Assembly: GCA_016169945.1 (NCBI GenBank)
Contig: JADLSH010000315.1
Coordinates: 248,001-312,000 of the forward strand
Direction of reading: 5' to 3'
Source: Trachythela sp. YZ-2020
Lineage: Eukaryota; Cnidaria; Anthozoa; Malacalcyonacea; Clavulariidae
Length of the DNA: 64,000 nt
Position 1 is the stretch's first letter, and every line of letters begins with the position of its first letter. This document shows, piece after piece, positions 10,382-21,614 of the stretch. A program made the position numbers and the translations under genes. The notes below the pieces were generated by a model that did no database searches, was not told the origin of the DNA, and was given only the letters and a program-made list of their open reading frames with translations.

Positions 10382-11335
10382 ATGGGAAATGAAATTCTCA
10401 ATTCAACTACCTTTAACCAAACGAAACGGACTACAATATCATATGGTGTCTCCAATTATCCTCTCTTTGTAGTTGTAATATGCGGGATTCTTGGTAATAC
10501 GTTGGTTATCATCTCCATACGAAGACGAAAGTGTTTGCTGAAGAATAACTACTACTTTCTTGTACTTCACCTGGCGATCTGTGATCTGGGATGGCTGCTG
10601 ATGATGTTCGTCAACATAATGCTGGATGCTTTAATAGAACGTAAAGAACCGGTTTTCGGTCGCTCTATCTCGTTTTGCCTTGTAAATAATACAGGGTCTA
10701 TTTTTTCTACTGCAGGAGTATGTATGATGGTGATCATTTCAGTGCTTCGTTATCGCGCTACTGTACATCCCTTAAAACCTGCCATCAGTCGACGAAAGTT
10801 GAGAGTTCTCTGCTGTTTGTTGTACATTTTTGGGTTGGTTGCAGGTTATGGAACACTTGCGCCGTTATGCTTATTAAACACAGCAACATTGTATAAAAAA
10901 TTCCGTTATTGCTATGTATTCTCAATCACTTATCTTTTCCCAACAACGTTAATGACTGTAACTTATTATAAAATATACCAAGACCTCGTCAAACAAAACA
11001 GACACATGAAACGCGTTTGTCCAAATTTAGCGACACAGAGTACATCTTCCTCCTTCAAAATTCACAGATATATTCGAAATCGACGAACTTTTCTTGTTTG
11101 TCTTAGCACCGTTCTTTGCTTCGCATTGGGGTGGGTACCTCTTGCTCTCTTTCAGATTTGGTACATGACTGGTGATTCATATCTACAAGTAGAACATCTT
11201 TGGGTTCTCGATTTTGGACTTATTATGAGAACTGTTGGTTCTTGCTCAGTAAATCCTCTTATATATGGAATATTGGACAAGAAATTACTCACATTTTTGA
11301 AACTTTGCAAAAAGAGGAAACAAAGAGAAATATAG
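10382..11335 (+). CDS. Rhodopsin-family (class A) G-protein-coupled receptor, single exon
   Basis: 317 codons, uninterrupted, with seven hydrophobic segments. The N-terminus has sequons NST and NQT. TM1 carries GILGN, TM2 LAICD (sodium-site Asp) and TM6 CFALGWVP (a CWxP variant). TM7 ends NPLIYG, the NPxxY motif. At the end of TM3 the Asp/Glu-Arg-Tyr triad reads LRY: Arg and Tyr are kept and the acidic residue is replaced. Cys near TM3 (FCLVNN) and Cys in the second extracellular loop (RYCYVF) could form the usual disulphide. The tail is short and basic (KKRKQREI). The Met at 10382 has a good context (AAAATGG); an in-frame ATG at 10364 would add six residues. It is an orphan, and the ligand cannot be told from sequence. 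Intronless class A receptors of this kind are numerous in cnidarians (from memory). Confidence 0.9.
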   Translation: MGNEILNSTTFNQTKRTTISYGVSNYPLFVVVICGILGNTLVIISIRRRKCLLKNNYYFLVLHLAICDLGWLLMMFVNIMLDALIERKEPVFGRSISFCLVNNTGSIFSTAGVCMMVIISVLRYRATVHPLKPAISRRKLRVLCCLLYIFGLVAGYGTLAPLCLLNTATLYKKFRYCYVFSITYLFPTTLMTVTYYKIYQDLVKQNRHMKRVCPNLATQSTSSSFKIHRYIRNRRTFLVCLSTVLCFALGWVPLALFQIWYMTGDSYLQVEHLWVLDFGLIMRTVGSCSVNPLIYGILDKKLLTFLKLCKKRKQREI

Positions 11336-11451
11336 CGTGTTTCATATTTTAAAGAATTTGATAAAAAGGGCAAACCAGGCGTCGATTACGACTTTCACAC
11401 TTTTAATGCAACCAAAATTCGCTAAATGTTCTGCCTTTTTTAGGCCTGACC

Positions 11452-11771
11452 CAGTAGCGTCGCCAGGGAGGGGACTGGGGGGGACACGTCCCCCCCAGTT
11501 CTCTTCAAAATCACTTTTGAGATTCTCTCAAATCCGGTGAAAAAAAGGATGGGGGGGGGGTACGTTTTCTGACCATCAGAATTCTGTCAAATCGTCCCCC
11601 AAAGTCCAGGAAATGGTATTTCAGAGACTCTAAATTAAAAAATTTCCCGGGGGAGCATGCCCCCGGACCCCCTAAAAAAGCTCGCGCTAGACTCGCGCCT
11701 TCGGCCCTCCTTTTCAGCCCCCTCAATATCATTTTGTCCCCCCCACCTCTCCAGGTCTGGCGACGCTACTG
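11452..11771. mobile_element. hAT-type MITE, 320 bp
   Basis: Terminal inverted repeats CAGTAGCGTCGCCAGG (left) and its complement at the right, flanked by the 8-bp duplication GCCTGACC (11444-11451 and 11772-11779). An 8-bp duplication with CAGxxGCG-type ends is characteristic of hAT elements. The interior is G/C-rich and non-coding. It lies in the 3' flank of the GPCR. Confidence 0.9.
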
Positions 11772-11779
11772 GCCTGACC

Positions 11780-13417
11780 TACTTGAATTTCTGATGTACA
11801 TTTGAATTGGTAGTAATCTTGCTACTGGTGGATACTGAGAACTATTTTCTTTTAAAATGATTCTTGTTGGGAAATCCTTTCTCACTTGCTAAACTTAATT
11901 TATTATCAACTCAATTGAAAAAACCCGACTTAAGTTGATGAGTTTATGGCAGCCACTCTGCATGGTTTAAGTGAAATGAATGCAATCCCCAAACTATATA
12001 TTGCTTTCATGTCCCAACGTCTTGATACTCCAGTCTGATATTTTAATCAATTAGAGGTGATCTAAATTAAAGTTAACGTAGCTTTTTCCCGTTCTGTATT
12101 GGAGTGTATATGTACTGGAGTGTCGAAACGTTGTATCTTAAGATTGCATTAATTTACTTAAACCAGGGGTTCGTTCCATCATGATTCCTTTTACTTTTGT
12201 TGTGATATTATCATAACTTCAAGATTGTTGTGGATGTAAATATATATAGCATGAAGACATTTGTAGGTGCATGTAGACACGCAACAATCTTTTTTGTTTC
12301 TGCAGGTTTCTGTAAACTAAGGACATCGGCGAAACAACAAGTTATATTTGAGTTTAAAATCGATATTGTAATTAGACATTTTATATATATGTATCTTTAG
12401 TAATATATTCTACATTTTTCTAGAGTGTTGTTTCGATATACTGTAGTCTCCCTTTGCAGTAGAACGAAAGGTTTTCGAATGTTCAAAATTATGAATTTTT
12501 TATCCCGTTTTCTAAGTTTATAGATAGCACTTTTGTGACGAATTTCATATTTTAGTCTCATATTCATTATTTCGCTGGGGTTAAACTGGCGCTAAAATCG
12601 TTTCTTTTACAACAAATTAGTGCTTGTCTTTAAAATAGCTATCAAACGAAATAGTTTAATTTCCAAACTTTGTTTTCTTAATATTATTCCATTTTGTTCC
12701 GGGATGGCGCGTTAGTATATCAATGTTCATCTCGCCTACATAATTAAACCCACGTTCTCGTAATAACACAATGTGGCAGTCTTTTTGAAATTGAACACAA
12801 GAAGATTAAGATGCTGAGTATAAACGGGACGTCATCGCACGCAGGAATGTATTGTACAAGCCCTGTTACCTTTCTTGTAAGTAATACAGACGGTCGGCTG
12901 TCTTACACCGTTCTTAGAATTGCTATCGCGGCAATTTGCGCTATTCGGTTTACAAAAAAGATTCATGGAGTAGAAACACCTAGTGAGTATATCGCGGAAA
13001 CCAGGTACAATAGGTGAAATTTAGCATATAGTAGGGCAAATTGCACCAATGTAAATCGGAGAAGTCGAATAGCACAATGCTACAGGAAAATACTCAAACA
13101 AGAAAGACAAAAATTAGTAAACAAAACTTACACTTGGAGAAATCAATCGAATGAACAAATTTAAAACATTAACAATGGCACACATTTCACACACTTTCAT
13201 TATGGTTATATAAAATTCATCTAATCTGTGTGAAACTTTATGCATGAAGTATAGTTATAGTATATTCAATAATTACATTATAGAATAATATGGAAAGCCA
13301 CCCAGTTAACTAAATAGATCCCAACACCAATGAAAATATGAAGTGCATGCTTGCATTAATTCTTGAATGCGTGGACCGGTCCAGTTAACGTGCATATCCC
13401 GTCTCCAAGGGATGAAA
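11780..13417. other. AT-rich intergenic stretch
   Basis: No convincing gene, RNA or repeat seen. Short ORFs (for example 12811-13017) lack recognisable features. The missing C-terminal SERAC1 exons were looked for here on the minus strand and not found. Confidence 0.4.
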
Positions 13418-13654
13418 TGTTGTTTATATATTCTTTATTACTCTCTCAAATCACTTTTACACTCACAGAAAACGTTCGCATTCGCACGGTAAGCTATATA
13501 TCTTTTCGCATTGTTTTTCTCTCTCCAAACCCTCTCTCATGTATGGGCATAACTACCATATATAGTCGTTGTTCTGATCTAACTATAAAATATTCTAAAT
13601 ATATCTATATAACTTTAATATAAAATGTTGTCAATTATTTCCCAGTTCCCGACA
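13418..13654 (-). repeat. 3' LTR of the Bel/Pao element
   Basis: Read on the minus strand it starts TGTCGGGAACTGGG and ends in CA (TATAAACAACA), the TG...CA form of an LTR, 237 bp, located ~120 bp past the end of the integrase frame. About 62 bp of its start recur at 52431-52492. The 5' LTR was not identified. Confidence 0.65.
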
Positions 13655-13775
13655 CACTCGCCACATGCGACACCGTAGGTGTTGCATGTTACATAAGGGA
13701 ACCAATTGTCTCACTGCTCGAACCAACTAGTCATTAACGAAAATCAAGTTTATCAAATTTTATTCAGTAAAGTCT

Positions 13776-15130
13776 TTACTGTTCTTCCTCGTATTCAGCA
13801 ATGGCTCGAATCTTGGCTTGTGCATCCTGCGTAGCTTTTCTCTTCGGCCTAAATTCTGCTGCTTGTGGGTTCAGCGGTTCAGCTGCTTGTTGTTCATCAC
13901 TGCTGTCACACTGGAGTTCAAGAGGATAGATGAGCTGAATAGGACGCTCCAACTCTCCTTTCGCTGTTTGAAGCTTGACTCCTCGCACGATTCCATCTTT
14001 GCCGGTTATAAGGTGGACAACCTTCCCGAGTTTCCAGGTGTTCCGATTCTTGTCCTCTCCTTTTAAAATTACTATTTCTCCTTCTGCAGGTGCATTTGAT
14101 CCCTCGACGCGCTTTGTGTCTCTCTCGTAGACCAGTTAGGTACTCTCGAGTCCAACGATTCCAGAGGCTATTTTTCGTTGCACGTAGGAACTTGAGTCGT
14201 TTCTTCAGGTCGCGCTCTTCTGCCTGACGAGGTTGGAGATCCGGCAGTATTTGGGGTTTTTGAAACAGGAACGTGTTTGGCGTCAACACAGGTAATTGGG
14301 GGTCGTCCTCTTTCAATTCTGAGAAGGTCAGAAGCCCACCTCCCACAGTTTTGCGAAAAGCGGCCTTGAATTCGAAGATGCCAACGAGGCGCTCAAACTG
14401 ACCGCCCCACCAAGGTGCTTTCGCAAGGTTGAAGCCCCAGCGCATCTCTTGATTGCAGAGGGTGGCGTGAAATTTCTTGTCTTCGCGGCCTTTATTAAGC
14501 CATGTTGATGCGGCTTTGAACGTTGCACCATTGTCGGAATACACTAGCGTTAGTCTCCCTCGACGAGCTGTAAATCGCTTGAACCTCTTCAGGAACTCTT
14601 CAGTTTTAAGACTTTTTACTAGCTCCAAGTGCACTCCTCTCGTCAGGCTGCATGCGAAAAGTGCTAAGTACGCTTTTCCTTATTGCTTCTTGCTGGACCG
14701 ATAGCGAATAGGACCCGCGAAATCAACCTCTACCACGGAGTAAGAAGTGCTCCCTGTTGCTCTGGTCGTTGGAAGCGCACCAGGAGGTGGATCTGCATAT
14801 GGTTTGGCAAGGCTTCGCCTGCATCCCCAACAGTCCCTTCGGACCTTTTTCACCAGGCTGCACAATCTGGGGATCCAGTAACGCTGTCGCACTCGTCATT
14901 GTAAGCGATGTTCCACCATGCAAAGTAGCAGTGTGCTCGCGTTTAACTGGCTTCTTCGAAAACAGTTCACTATTGGGAAGATACAGAGGGTAATGTCCAA
15001 CGATTCGGCCACGACACTCTAACAGCCGTTCTCGTTCTCTTGGAGGTCGAGATCTGCGTTTCTTTCCCGTTCTGCTGCTGTCACCGACTTCTGAACTTCC
15101 GCTACCCACCACATTTCTTCTTCGAGGCAC
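13776..15130 (-). pseudogene. Bel/Pao integrase region, frameshifted
   Basis: Minus-strand frames 15130-14723, 14892-14680, 14634-13918 and 13988-13776 together give an integrase. The zinc-binding part has WGCRRSLAKP; the catalytic core has LVYSDNGATFKAA (second Asp) and APWWGGQFERLVG (the Glu block of Bel/Pao integrases); a chromatin-facing tail follows. Several shifts separate the frames, so the enzyme is dead. It lies downstream of RNase H, the order expected for a pol polyprotein. Confidence 0.85.
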
Positions 15131-15197
15131 TCTTCATACCGAAGTGGACCTTGTTTTCTTTCTGCGGGCTTTCTCCTGCTGTTATGGACGAATCTCC

Positions 15198-15893
15198 TTA
15201 CTCAGGCGCTATTATTCTCAAAGTTTTCTGCAAGCTGTATTTCTCTAGGAGGTGCGTGTGACAATCTTGCTTAGGTTCTGCAACTGCAACTGCCAGCACT
15301 TCTCGCGTTACTTTGGCTTCTGCTTGCGATTCCGGAGACGTCTGAACAAGTATCTCTGCTGGCCACTTTGCTTCATCACCAAGCCACGGTGGTCCGTGTT
15401 GCCACAATTCCGTTAGCTGCCTTCCTCTGCTGCCGAGATCGGCGGGGTTCTCTTCTGTAGGAACGTGGTGCCATTTGATATCTGCATGTGCTTGTATTTT
15501 TGCCATACGATTGGCAACAAACTGGCGGTACTCTCCGGCGCCCTCTATCCAGTAGAGGGCGACTGTGCTATCCAGCCAACATTGCTGTTGCGTGACTCTC
15601 TCTTTACCAATTGCTTTGGTAACGTTGGTGATGAGATTGGCAGCCATATGGCCGGCTACCAATTCCAACCGTGGTATGGTGAGACCCCTCTTGGCTAGGC
15701 GTGACTTAGCTGCCACTAACATCTGGATGTCGCCAGAGTCTTGTTTGGTCAGTGCGTATACTGAAGCGCAGACTCCCTGCTTGTTTGCGTCACCGAACCC
15801 GTGAAGGTGGATGCCCGTAATTAGTTCTCGGTATAAGCTATTGGTCTTGGAACTGTCACCACAGCAGGAAGCGTCTGTTCCCACGACGACCAT
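15198..15893 (-). pseudogene. Bel/Pao RNase H region
   Basis: The frame contains HLHGFGDANKQGVCASVYA, KSRLAKRGLTIPRLELVAGH and VPTEENPADLGSRG, the three hallmark blocks of the Pao-type RNase H, including the ADLGSRG motif. It is separated from the RT by a shift and a stop. Confidence 0.85.
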
Positions 15894-16021
15894 CGTTTTT
15901 TGAGTGTCCCGCTAAGTTCGGCATCCCAGGGAAGCTTCGCGTCACATATATCACGATATATGATCTTCCCCTGTAGTGTTATCGGCGACGCTATTCCTAA
16001 GGGATCGTAAATCTTCGCCAG

Positions 16022-17124
16022 CTATCTCAGCGTTTCCCGCTTGGTAGGTTCTTTACTTGCATTGTTGGCCATCTGAACACTTAGAGTGTCGTCCTGTTTA
16101 TTCCAAGCCAAACCGAGAATCTTGGACTCATGAGGTGCTACACCCAAGTGCATCTTTGCTGTAGTTTGTTCCTTGTTATCGATGTTCGAGTCCGATCTAT
16201 CTTCTAGAGCGCTTTCATTTGATGCCCACTTGTGCAGCTTGAAAGTTGCGTCTTCGAGGATGGTGGTGGCTGCTTCCTTCCGTTGACTTGCTTGTTCCAC
16301 TGTCTCACCTCCACTGAGCAGGTCGTCGACATACAAACTCCGTCTGATCTCTTCTACTTCTTTAGGTCGCCTCTCCTCCCACTTATGGAGGTGTGCCGCC
16401 AGACTCCCTCAAGAAGGAATGGGGACGATGCTCGCCCAAACAGAGCTCTAGTGAAGCGGAGGGTCTGGACTTCTTCATTTCCTCTTTTCCAATGGAACCG
16501 AAGGGCATCTCTTTCACTCATTCTGATGCGAATTTGCAGGAAAGCTTGCCTAATTTCTCCTGCCAAGGCCACTGGGAACGCTCTCTGTCTCACAAGTACT
16601 TCCCAGAGTTTATTCTGTAAAGACGGCCCCGGATAGAGGCAGTCGTTCAGTGAAAGACTGTTCGGTGTCGCCGTGGCCGATGCATCGTAGACAATGCGTA
16701 GCTTTGTGGAGGCTGCTGTCTCTCTCACGACTTCCTTATGCGGCATGTAAAACTCTTTACCTTGTGATTCCGGTGGAGCTTCTTCAACTATCCCTTGGGC
16801 CTTTTGATATTCGATAACAGCATCATATTCAGCAGAAAGTCCTTTTTTTGCCAGGCGGTTCTGGAGGGTTGTCAGTCGCTGAAGGCTTTCTTTCACGTTG
16901 GTTGGCAGCGGTGGATGGTTCCCCTTCCAAGGGAGGCCGGTCTCATACCAACCATCTGGTGATCGTTGCAGCTGCTCTCGGAACTCTTTGTAGACCTGTC
17001 CCTGGTCATGCTCTGCAGAATCGGACAGTCCAAGTACATCCAACCGGCAGAGTTGCTCGTAATCTGGCTGGGACGTTTGGGTTAGCATCATGGGTGAAAC
17101 ATTGAACTCCGCGCCAGGACTCAT
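16022..17124 (-). pseudogene. Bel/Pao reverse transcriptase
   Basis: The frame 17124-16354 has the leading palm blocks (KLRIVYDASATAT, LNDCLYPGPSLQ). The frame 16336-16022 begins MYVDDLLSGGET, the catalytic YVDD box. A TAG stop interrupts ETLR*LAKIYDPLG near 16022, where the enzyme normally continues without a break, and a frameshift separates the two parts. The pol is therefore inactive. Confidence 0.85.
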
Positions 17125-17326
17125 AACAAACCATCTTAGCTTTGCGTTTTCCGCTATCGGATCTCCCTCGTTTCCAACTAGTGGTCTATCCTTGGTTTTA
17201 ATCCGGGCATATTCTCCATTGCCAAGTACTACGCGAATGGGAAGTAATGCTTTGGTGTCGTTGTCATTCAGCTTCGCATCTTTCAGGTGTTGGAATTTTC
17301 TCGAAAGGCTTTCGTAGCGAGGATTA

Positions 17327-17989
17327 TCAACAAATAATAATTAATAACTCACTTTTGTTGACTCTTGTCAAGTTCACATCGAGTTCGTAATCAGAGTCGA
17401 GTGCTTGAACATTCGCATTGTAAATCTGTAGTCTCGCAGTTTGAGAAGTCATCAACATATCAATTCGTCTTACCTTGGTTTCCACTCGTTTCAACTTCAG
17501 CGTGTCGAGGAGTTTGGCAGGAACTTGAGCGCCAGAATCGATAAGCGCTCGACACTTTACCCCATTGACTTTGACAAGCACCACTGGGAAAATCCCTTCG
17601 TTGTTGGTTTTGCTCATTGTCAGTACGGTCTGGTCTTCTCTTGGCGAGTCGCTGATGGATGTGTGGTGTTTCCTTTGGCAGTTCTGGCAAGTTCCTTTGC
17701 TAGGGCAGAGTGCTGCTCGATGGTTGCCAGTCGCGCAATTGAAACACAATTTCTTTTCAGCGAGGATTTGCTTTCGTTTAGAGACATCTGTCACCTTGTC
17801 GCATTCATTTGCCTTGTGGGTACCGTCACAATATACACATCCTCGTTGCTTTCCAGTAAATCCTTTCGAATGCAGGAGTTTCCTCGGGTTCCCATATCTT
17901 TTTCCCAGTTGCAGATCATGCTCTTTATTCTCGGTATATGGATTTCGTCGTGTCCATAACCGTACGGTCTCCGATAATTTCACGAACAT
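17327..17989 (-). pseudogene. Bel/Pao gag zinc knuckles and protease
   Basis: The frame holds CVYCDGTHKANEC, CFNCATGNHRAALC and CQNCQRKHH, three CCHC-type knuckles of Pao gag, followed by an aspartic protease start, CRALIDSGAQ. The gag N-terminus is absent upstream, where a LINE lies. A gag-like N-terminal ORF at 21115-21465 could be the displaced 5' part of this same element. Confidence 0.85.
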
Positions 17990-18110
17990 AACACAGAGTA
18001 CAACATAACATATAGGATACTGTGCAACAATTTTAGATAATAATTATCTATGGTGGTATGTAGGTAGACAGTTTGACTTTGTAATAAGTGTGTAGATGGT
18101 GCTTGAAGAT

Positions 18111-19639
18111 CTATAGGGAATGGGTGGCTTTGACGTTCGGTGGCAGATTGTTCCAGAGGATGACAGTGCGTGGGAAATAGGAGTGTCGGAAAAATTCTTG
18201 ATTATTTGAGACGATTCTGTTATAGTTGTTAGGGTCGAAGTTGCGTGTGGAATAGGGGTTAGTTGCAGGTGTAAGGTATTGGTTAAAGGTGACATTAAGA
18301 AGGTTGTTTCTGATTTTGTGTAATAGTGTTAGGTCATAAAGTTCACGCCTGTGTTCAAGTGGGAGAATGTTTAAATATATTAGTCTGTCTCTGTAGGTAA
18401 CATCACGAGGAGGGTAGTTCAGAATGAATTTCGTTGCTCTGCGTTGAACGTTCTCTAATAATTTGCGTTGTTTAGCCGAGTAATGTGACCAGACACACGA
18501 CGCGTACCCAAGCCTAGGTCGTACAACAGCACAATAGAGAAGCTTACGCGTGTTGGCATCCACAACGTCTCTACCACGGCCACACACCCGGTTAATTAGA
18601 CCAAGGGTTTTATTGGCCTTGGTGCATGGTCTTCAATATGATTAGCCCAGGAGAGGTCTTTGGATACGATGACACCCAGGTCAGTGATGTGTTGTGACAC
18701 ACTTTCCAGGGGATTGTCGTTCAGGTGGTATTGGAGTGAAACGGATGCGCAGGCCTTCTTCCGAGACATGTGCATCACTTTGTACTTGGATGGGTTGAAC
18801 GTCACGCCCCAGTCATTACTCCAATTATGAAGGCCTGAAAGATCCGATTGCAATAGTTGGTGGGATGCCGAGTTTATGGGCCTATATAGTTTGGAGTCAT
18901 CCGCAAACAATGCAATACTCGAAGCCTGTCCTAGGTATTCTGGAATGTCGTTGATGTATACTAGGAACAGGAGGGGTCCTAGGATGGATCCCTGTGGGAC
19001 TTCAGAGGTCACGGGGAGCCAGTCGGAAAGGGTCCCATCTTGTGCAACGCGCTGATGTCTGTCACTCAGGTAACTACGAAACCACTGAAGAAGCGAGCCT
19101 GATATGCCATAATGCTCAAGCTTGTTCAGAAGCATGTGATGTTGAACACGGTCGAAGGCCTTGGACAGGTCTAGGTGGATACCATCAACCTCTTTCCCAC
19201 CAGCTAAGTGATCGAGGATTTCTTGGTAGACGTGGAGTAGTTGAGTTACCGTAGATTTATCCCTTAAGAAACCATGCTGTAGATCGTAGAGACGTGGTGA
19301 TAGATGGGGATAGCAGCGGTTATATACACAGCGTTCAAACGTTTTTGAGATGATAGATAACAGGGAAATAGGTCTATAGTTAGAAGCGAGCGTTGGATCG
19401 TCATTCTTGAACACAGGTGTAACGTTTGCGAGCTTTCAACTAGCAGGAACTAAACCCTGGGACAATGAAAGATTATATATATGACAGAGAGATGGTGCGA
19501 TTATGTTAGCCGTCATCTTAAGAAGCTTTCCAGGTATCCCATCAGGTCCGCATGCTTTGTTTGGATCCAAGCCGTCAAGAGCTTTAAAGACTTCGTGTTC
19601 TGTTAGTTGGATGTGGGATAAGGCTGTGTCGGAAGACAA
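18111..19639 (-). pseudogene. LINE A reverse transcriptase and C-terminal domain
   Basis: Three frame segments (19639-19436, 19414-18596, 18587-18111) give nearly the whole RT with the FADD catalytic box and a C-terminal region. The breaks are short frameshifts. Copies 2 and 3 of the tandem unit lack this part, because the breakpoint lies at 19677. Confidence 0.85.
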
Positions 19640-20309
19640 TGGAAGATTAGATGTTATAGTGGTACCTTGAGCAGGACTAAAGACTGAGTGGAAGAAGGAG
19701 TTCAGTGGGTTAGCTTTGTCACGGCTGTCAGTAATAAAAGATTGATTATCTCGAAGGAAGTTCGCGGGTGATTTTGACTGACGTAGAGGATTTTACGTAG
19801 GACCAGAAACGTTTTGGGTTTTCCGTTACAGAGTCTCTGAGTTTAATTGCGTACTCCTTCTTTTTTTGCGAGATAAGTTGTTTGGTTACGCTTCGAAGAT
19901 CTTTAAACTTTTGAGCGTCATGAATGCAACCCGTTCTATTGGCTTTTAGTCTTTGCTTGTTTTTTCTCTTAATGAGACAATAGCTCTTTATCAATTCATG
20001 GGTGATCATGGATATTTCTGGTCTTAGATTTAGGCACGTGCTGGTTAACAGCGGTCAGAAATACATCACACCAATTTGAGAGAGAGGCATCCACATCATT
20101 AGGTACAAAACACTTGTCCAAAGGGGTGTTCTGGAGTGAGTTATTTAGAATAGACCAATCTACTCTTTTAAAGTTGTAGACAATGCGTTTAATGTCCGGT
20201 TTCTTAGGGACCCTTAGATCTAGATCAAAACCGATCAATTTGTGATCGGTAGAGATGATGTCGTCATAGTCATGTAAACTATATACTTTGTCAGGAATGT
20301 TTGTTAAGA

Positions 20310-20735
20310 TCAAGTCAAGAATGTTGTTGTTCTCGTTGGAAAGTGAACCAACTGCCACAAGTAACTGCCACAATCGCATAGTAGAATTTCCGCATCACCT
20401 TCTAAGTCTTTACGACAAAGAGTTTGTATAGAATTCTTTACTGCTAGCATAACTCCACCTCCAGTTTTATCCTTTCTGTCACGTCGATGGATGGAAAAGT
20501 CTAAACCAGGCAAGATCTCACAGTCCAATATACGAGGTTTTAACCAAGTTTCAGTGATATCGATTAAGTCCAGGTCTGCGGCGAGAGCTTGTAATTCTGC
20601 TGATTTGTTTACTATGCTTCGCGCATTCATATATAGACACTTAATTTCCGAACAGAAAGAGTGTTGAGTTTGTTCATGGGGTAGTGTTACTTGCGCTGTG
20701 AGGTACAGGACCTGGATGTGAATGTATGTCTCCAC
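20310..20735 (-). pseudogene. LINE A endonuclease, copy 1
   Basis: Apurinic-endonuclease-type N-terminal domain of LINE A (blocks ARSIVNKSAELQALA, GGGVMLAVKNSI). The middle is missing through the 223-bp deletion. An upstream frame (21007-20735) encodes a hydrophobic leader (LTFHQLQFLLLLSIQSS). Confidence 0.75.
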
Positions 20736-21114
20736 TACGTATAGCAGATACCATTATTGGGTTGAAAGAAGCAGAGCTTAAGATAGTAGTTTAGTCTCCT
20801 TTTCATAAAACCTTTCCGACGAAAGAACACAGTTGAGGATGATAAATTAATTCCAGAGTGCCAAGTAGGGCAAACTTTAAAATCCATCTGTGCTTTTGTT
20901 AATGAAGGTGAGGTTTCACTACCATTGATGTTATATTTAGAACTTTGTATGGAGAGAAGTAGAAGAAACTGGAGCTGGTGGAATGTCAGGGAAAATCCCG
21001 CAGTCAAGATGTGGAATGTGCAAAATATCAGGGAGCAAAATCTCGGGTTTCAAAGGTCAAGTGAAAAGTTAAAACGAGGACGAGTTTTTCCCTAAATTGA
21101 CGGTTAACAAATGT

Positions 21115-21465
21115 TTAGAAATGATGTAGTTTAAATTGGTGCCTTTCTTCCTTTTCGGCGGCTTCTTTTTCTCGCGTTTTTTCTCCCAACCATTGTGTAA
21201 TCCGAGCGACTTCGACGTCGGCAGAATCGAGCTTTTCATCGACTGTAGAACTCCATGTCGCAATCTCTTCGAGTTCGACTTTCTCTCCGATTTTGACCGC
21301 TTCAACAGCGCGTTTGTGTTGTTCAACTTCACTTGAAATCGCTTTAAGGGTCGTAAGATGACGTTCGATAGCTTCTTTGTTGTTTTTGTCCAAGATTTTA
21401 CCAGTTTTAGTCACGGCGAGCTGTAACTGGATCAATTTGACTTCGAGATTAGCCTTTTCAGTCAT
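21115..21465 (-). pseudogene. Gag-like coiled-coil ORF, copy 1
   Basis: 116 codons, charged and alpha-helical (AIERHLTTLKAISSEVEQHK), ending at a stop. The composition and the phrase EVEQHKRAVEA resemble the N-terminus of cnidarian Pao-type gag proteins (memory). It is preceded on the minus strand by TGGCACCTCCGACG, which could be a primer-binding site. Identical ORFs occur at 27421-27771 and 33738-34088. It is likely the 5' end of the Bel/Pao gag whose remainder is at 17989, separated from it by LINE A. Confidence 0.55.
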
Positions 21466-21545
21466 CGTAGAATATAAGCGTAAAACCTAATATTTCGCTA
21501 AATTTTCGTCGGAGGTGCCAGGTAACGTAAATATCCCGCCTCCCA

Positions 21546-21582
21546 CAACAACAACAACAATAACAATAACAACAACAACAAT

Positions 21583-21614
<32 letters not shown>
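21546..21614 (+). repeat. (CAA)n microsatellite, copy 1
   Basis: Interrupted CAA/TAA trinucleotide run. On the minus strand it is a TTG-repeat tail directly following the 3' end of LINE B, as many CR1/L2-type LINEs end in a simple repeat. Confidence 0.9.

Larger units (their letters stand above)
18020..21060 (-). mobile_element. LINE A: CR1/Jockey-type non-LTR retrotransposon
   Basis: Minus strand, 5' at ~21060 and 3' at ~18020. The endonuclease part (20735-20310) reads CLYMNARSIVNKSAEL with TETWLKP. The reverse transcriptase (19639-18596) has NKACGPDGIPGKLLK, NYRPISLLSII, LDLSKAFDRVQHH, VPQGSILGPLLFL and FADDSKLYRP. The C-terminal part (18587-18111) matches the tail of such elements (KLLENVQRRATKFIL). 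Several frameshifts and a 223-bp deletion near 20365 in the endonuclease make it inactive. It seems inserted in the Bel/Pao gag. From 19677 rightwards it is the first part of the tandem 6-kb unit. Confidence 0.85.

Noticed and set aside
12811..13017. 68-codon ORF in the gap after the GPCR
   Set aside because: No feature, short, and without visible splice partners.
21136..21336. 66-codon plus-strand ORF repeated at 27442 and 33759
   Set aside because: Antisense shadow of the gag-like coiled-coil ORF.
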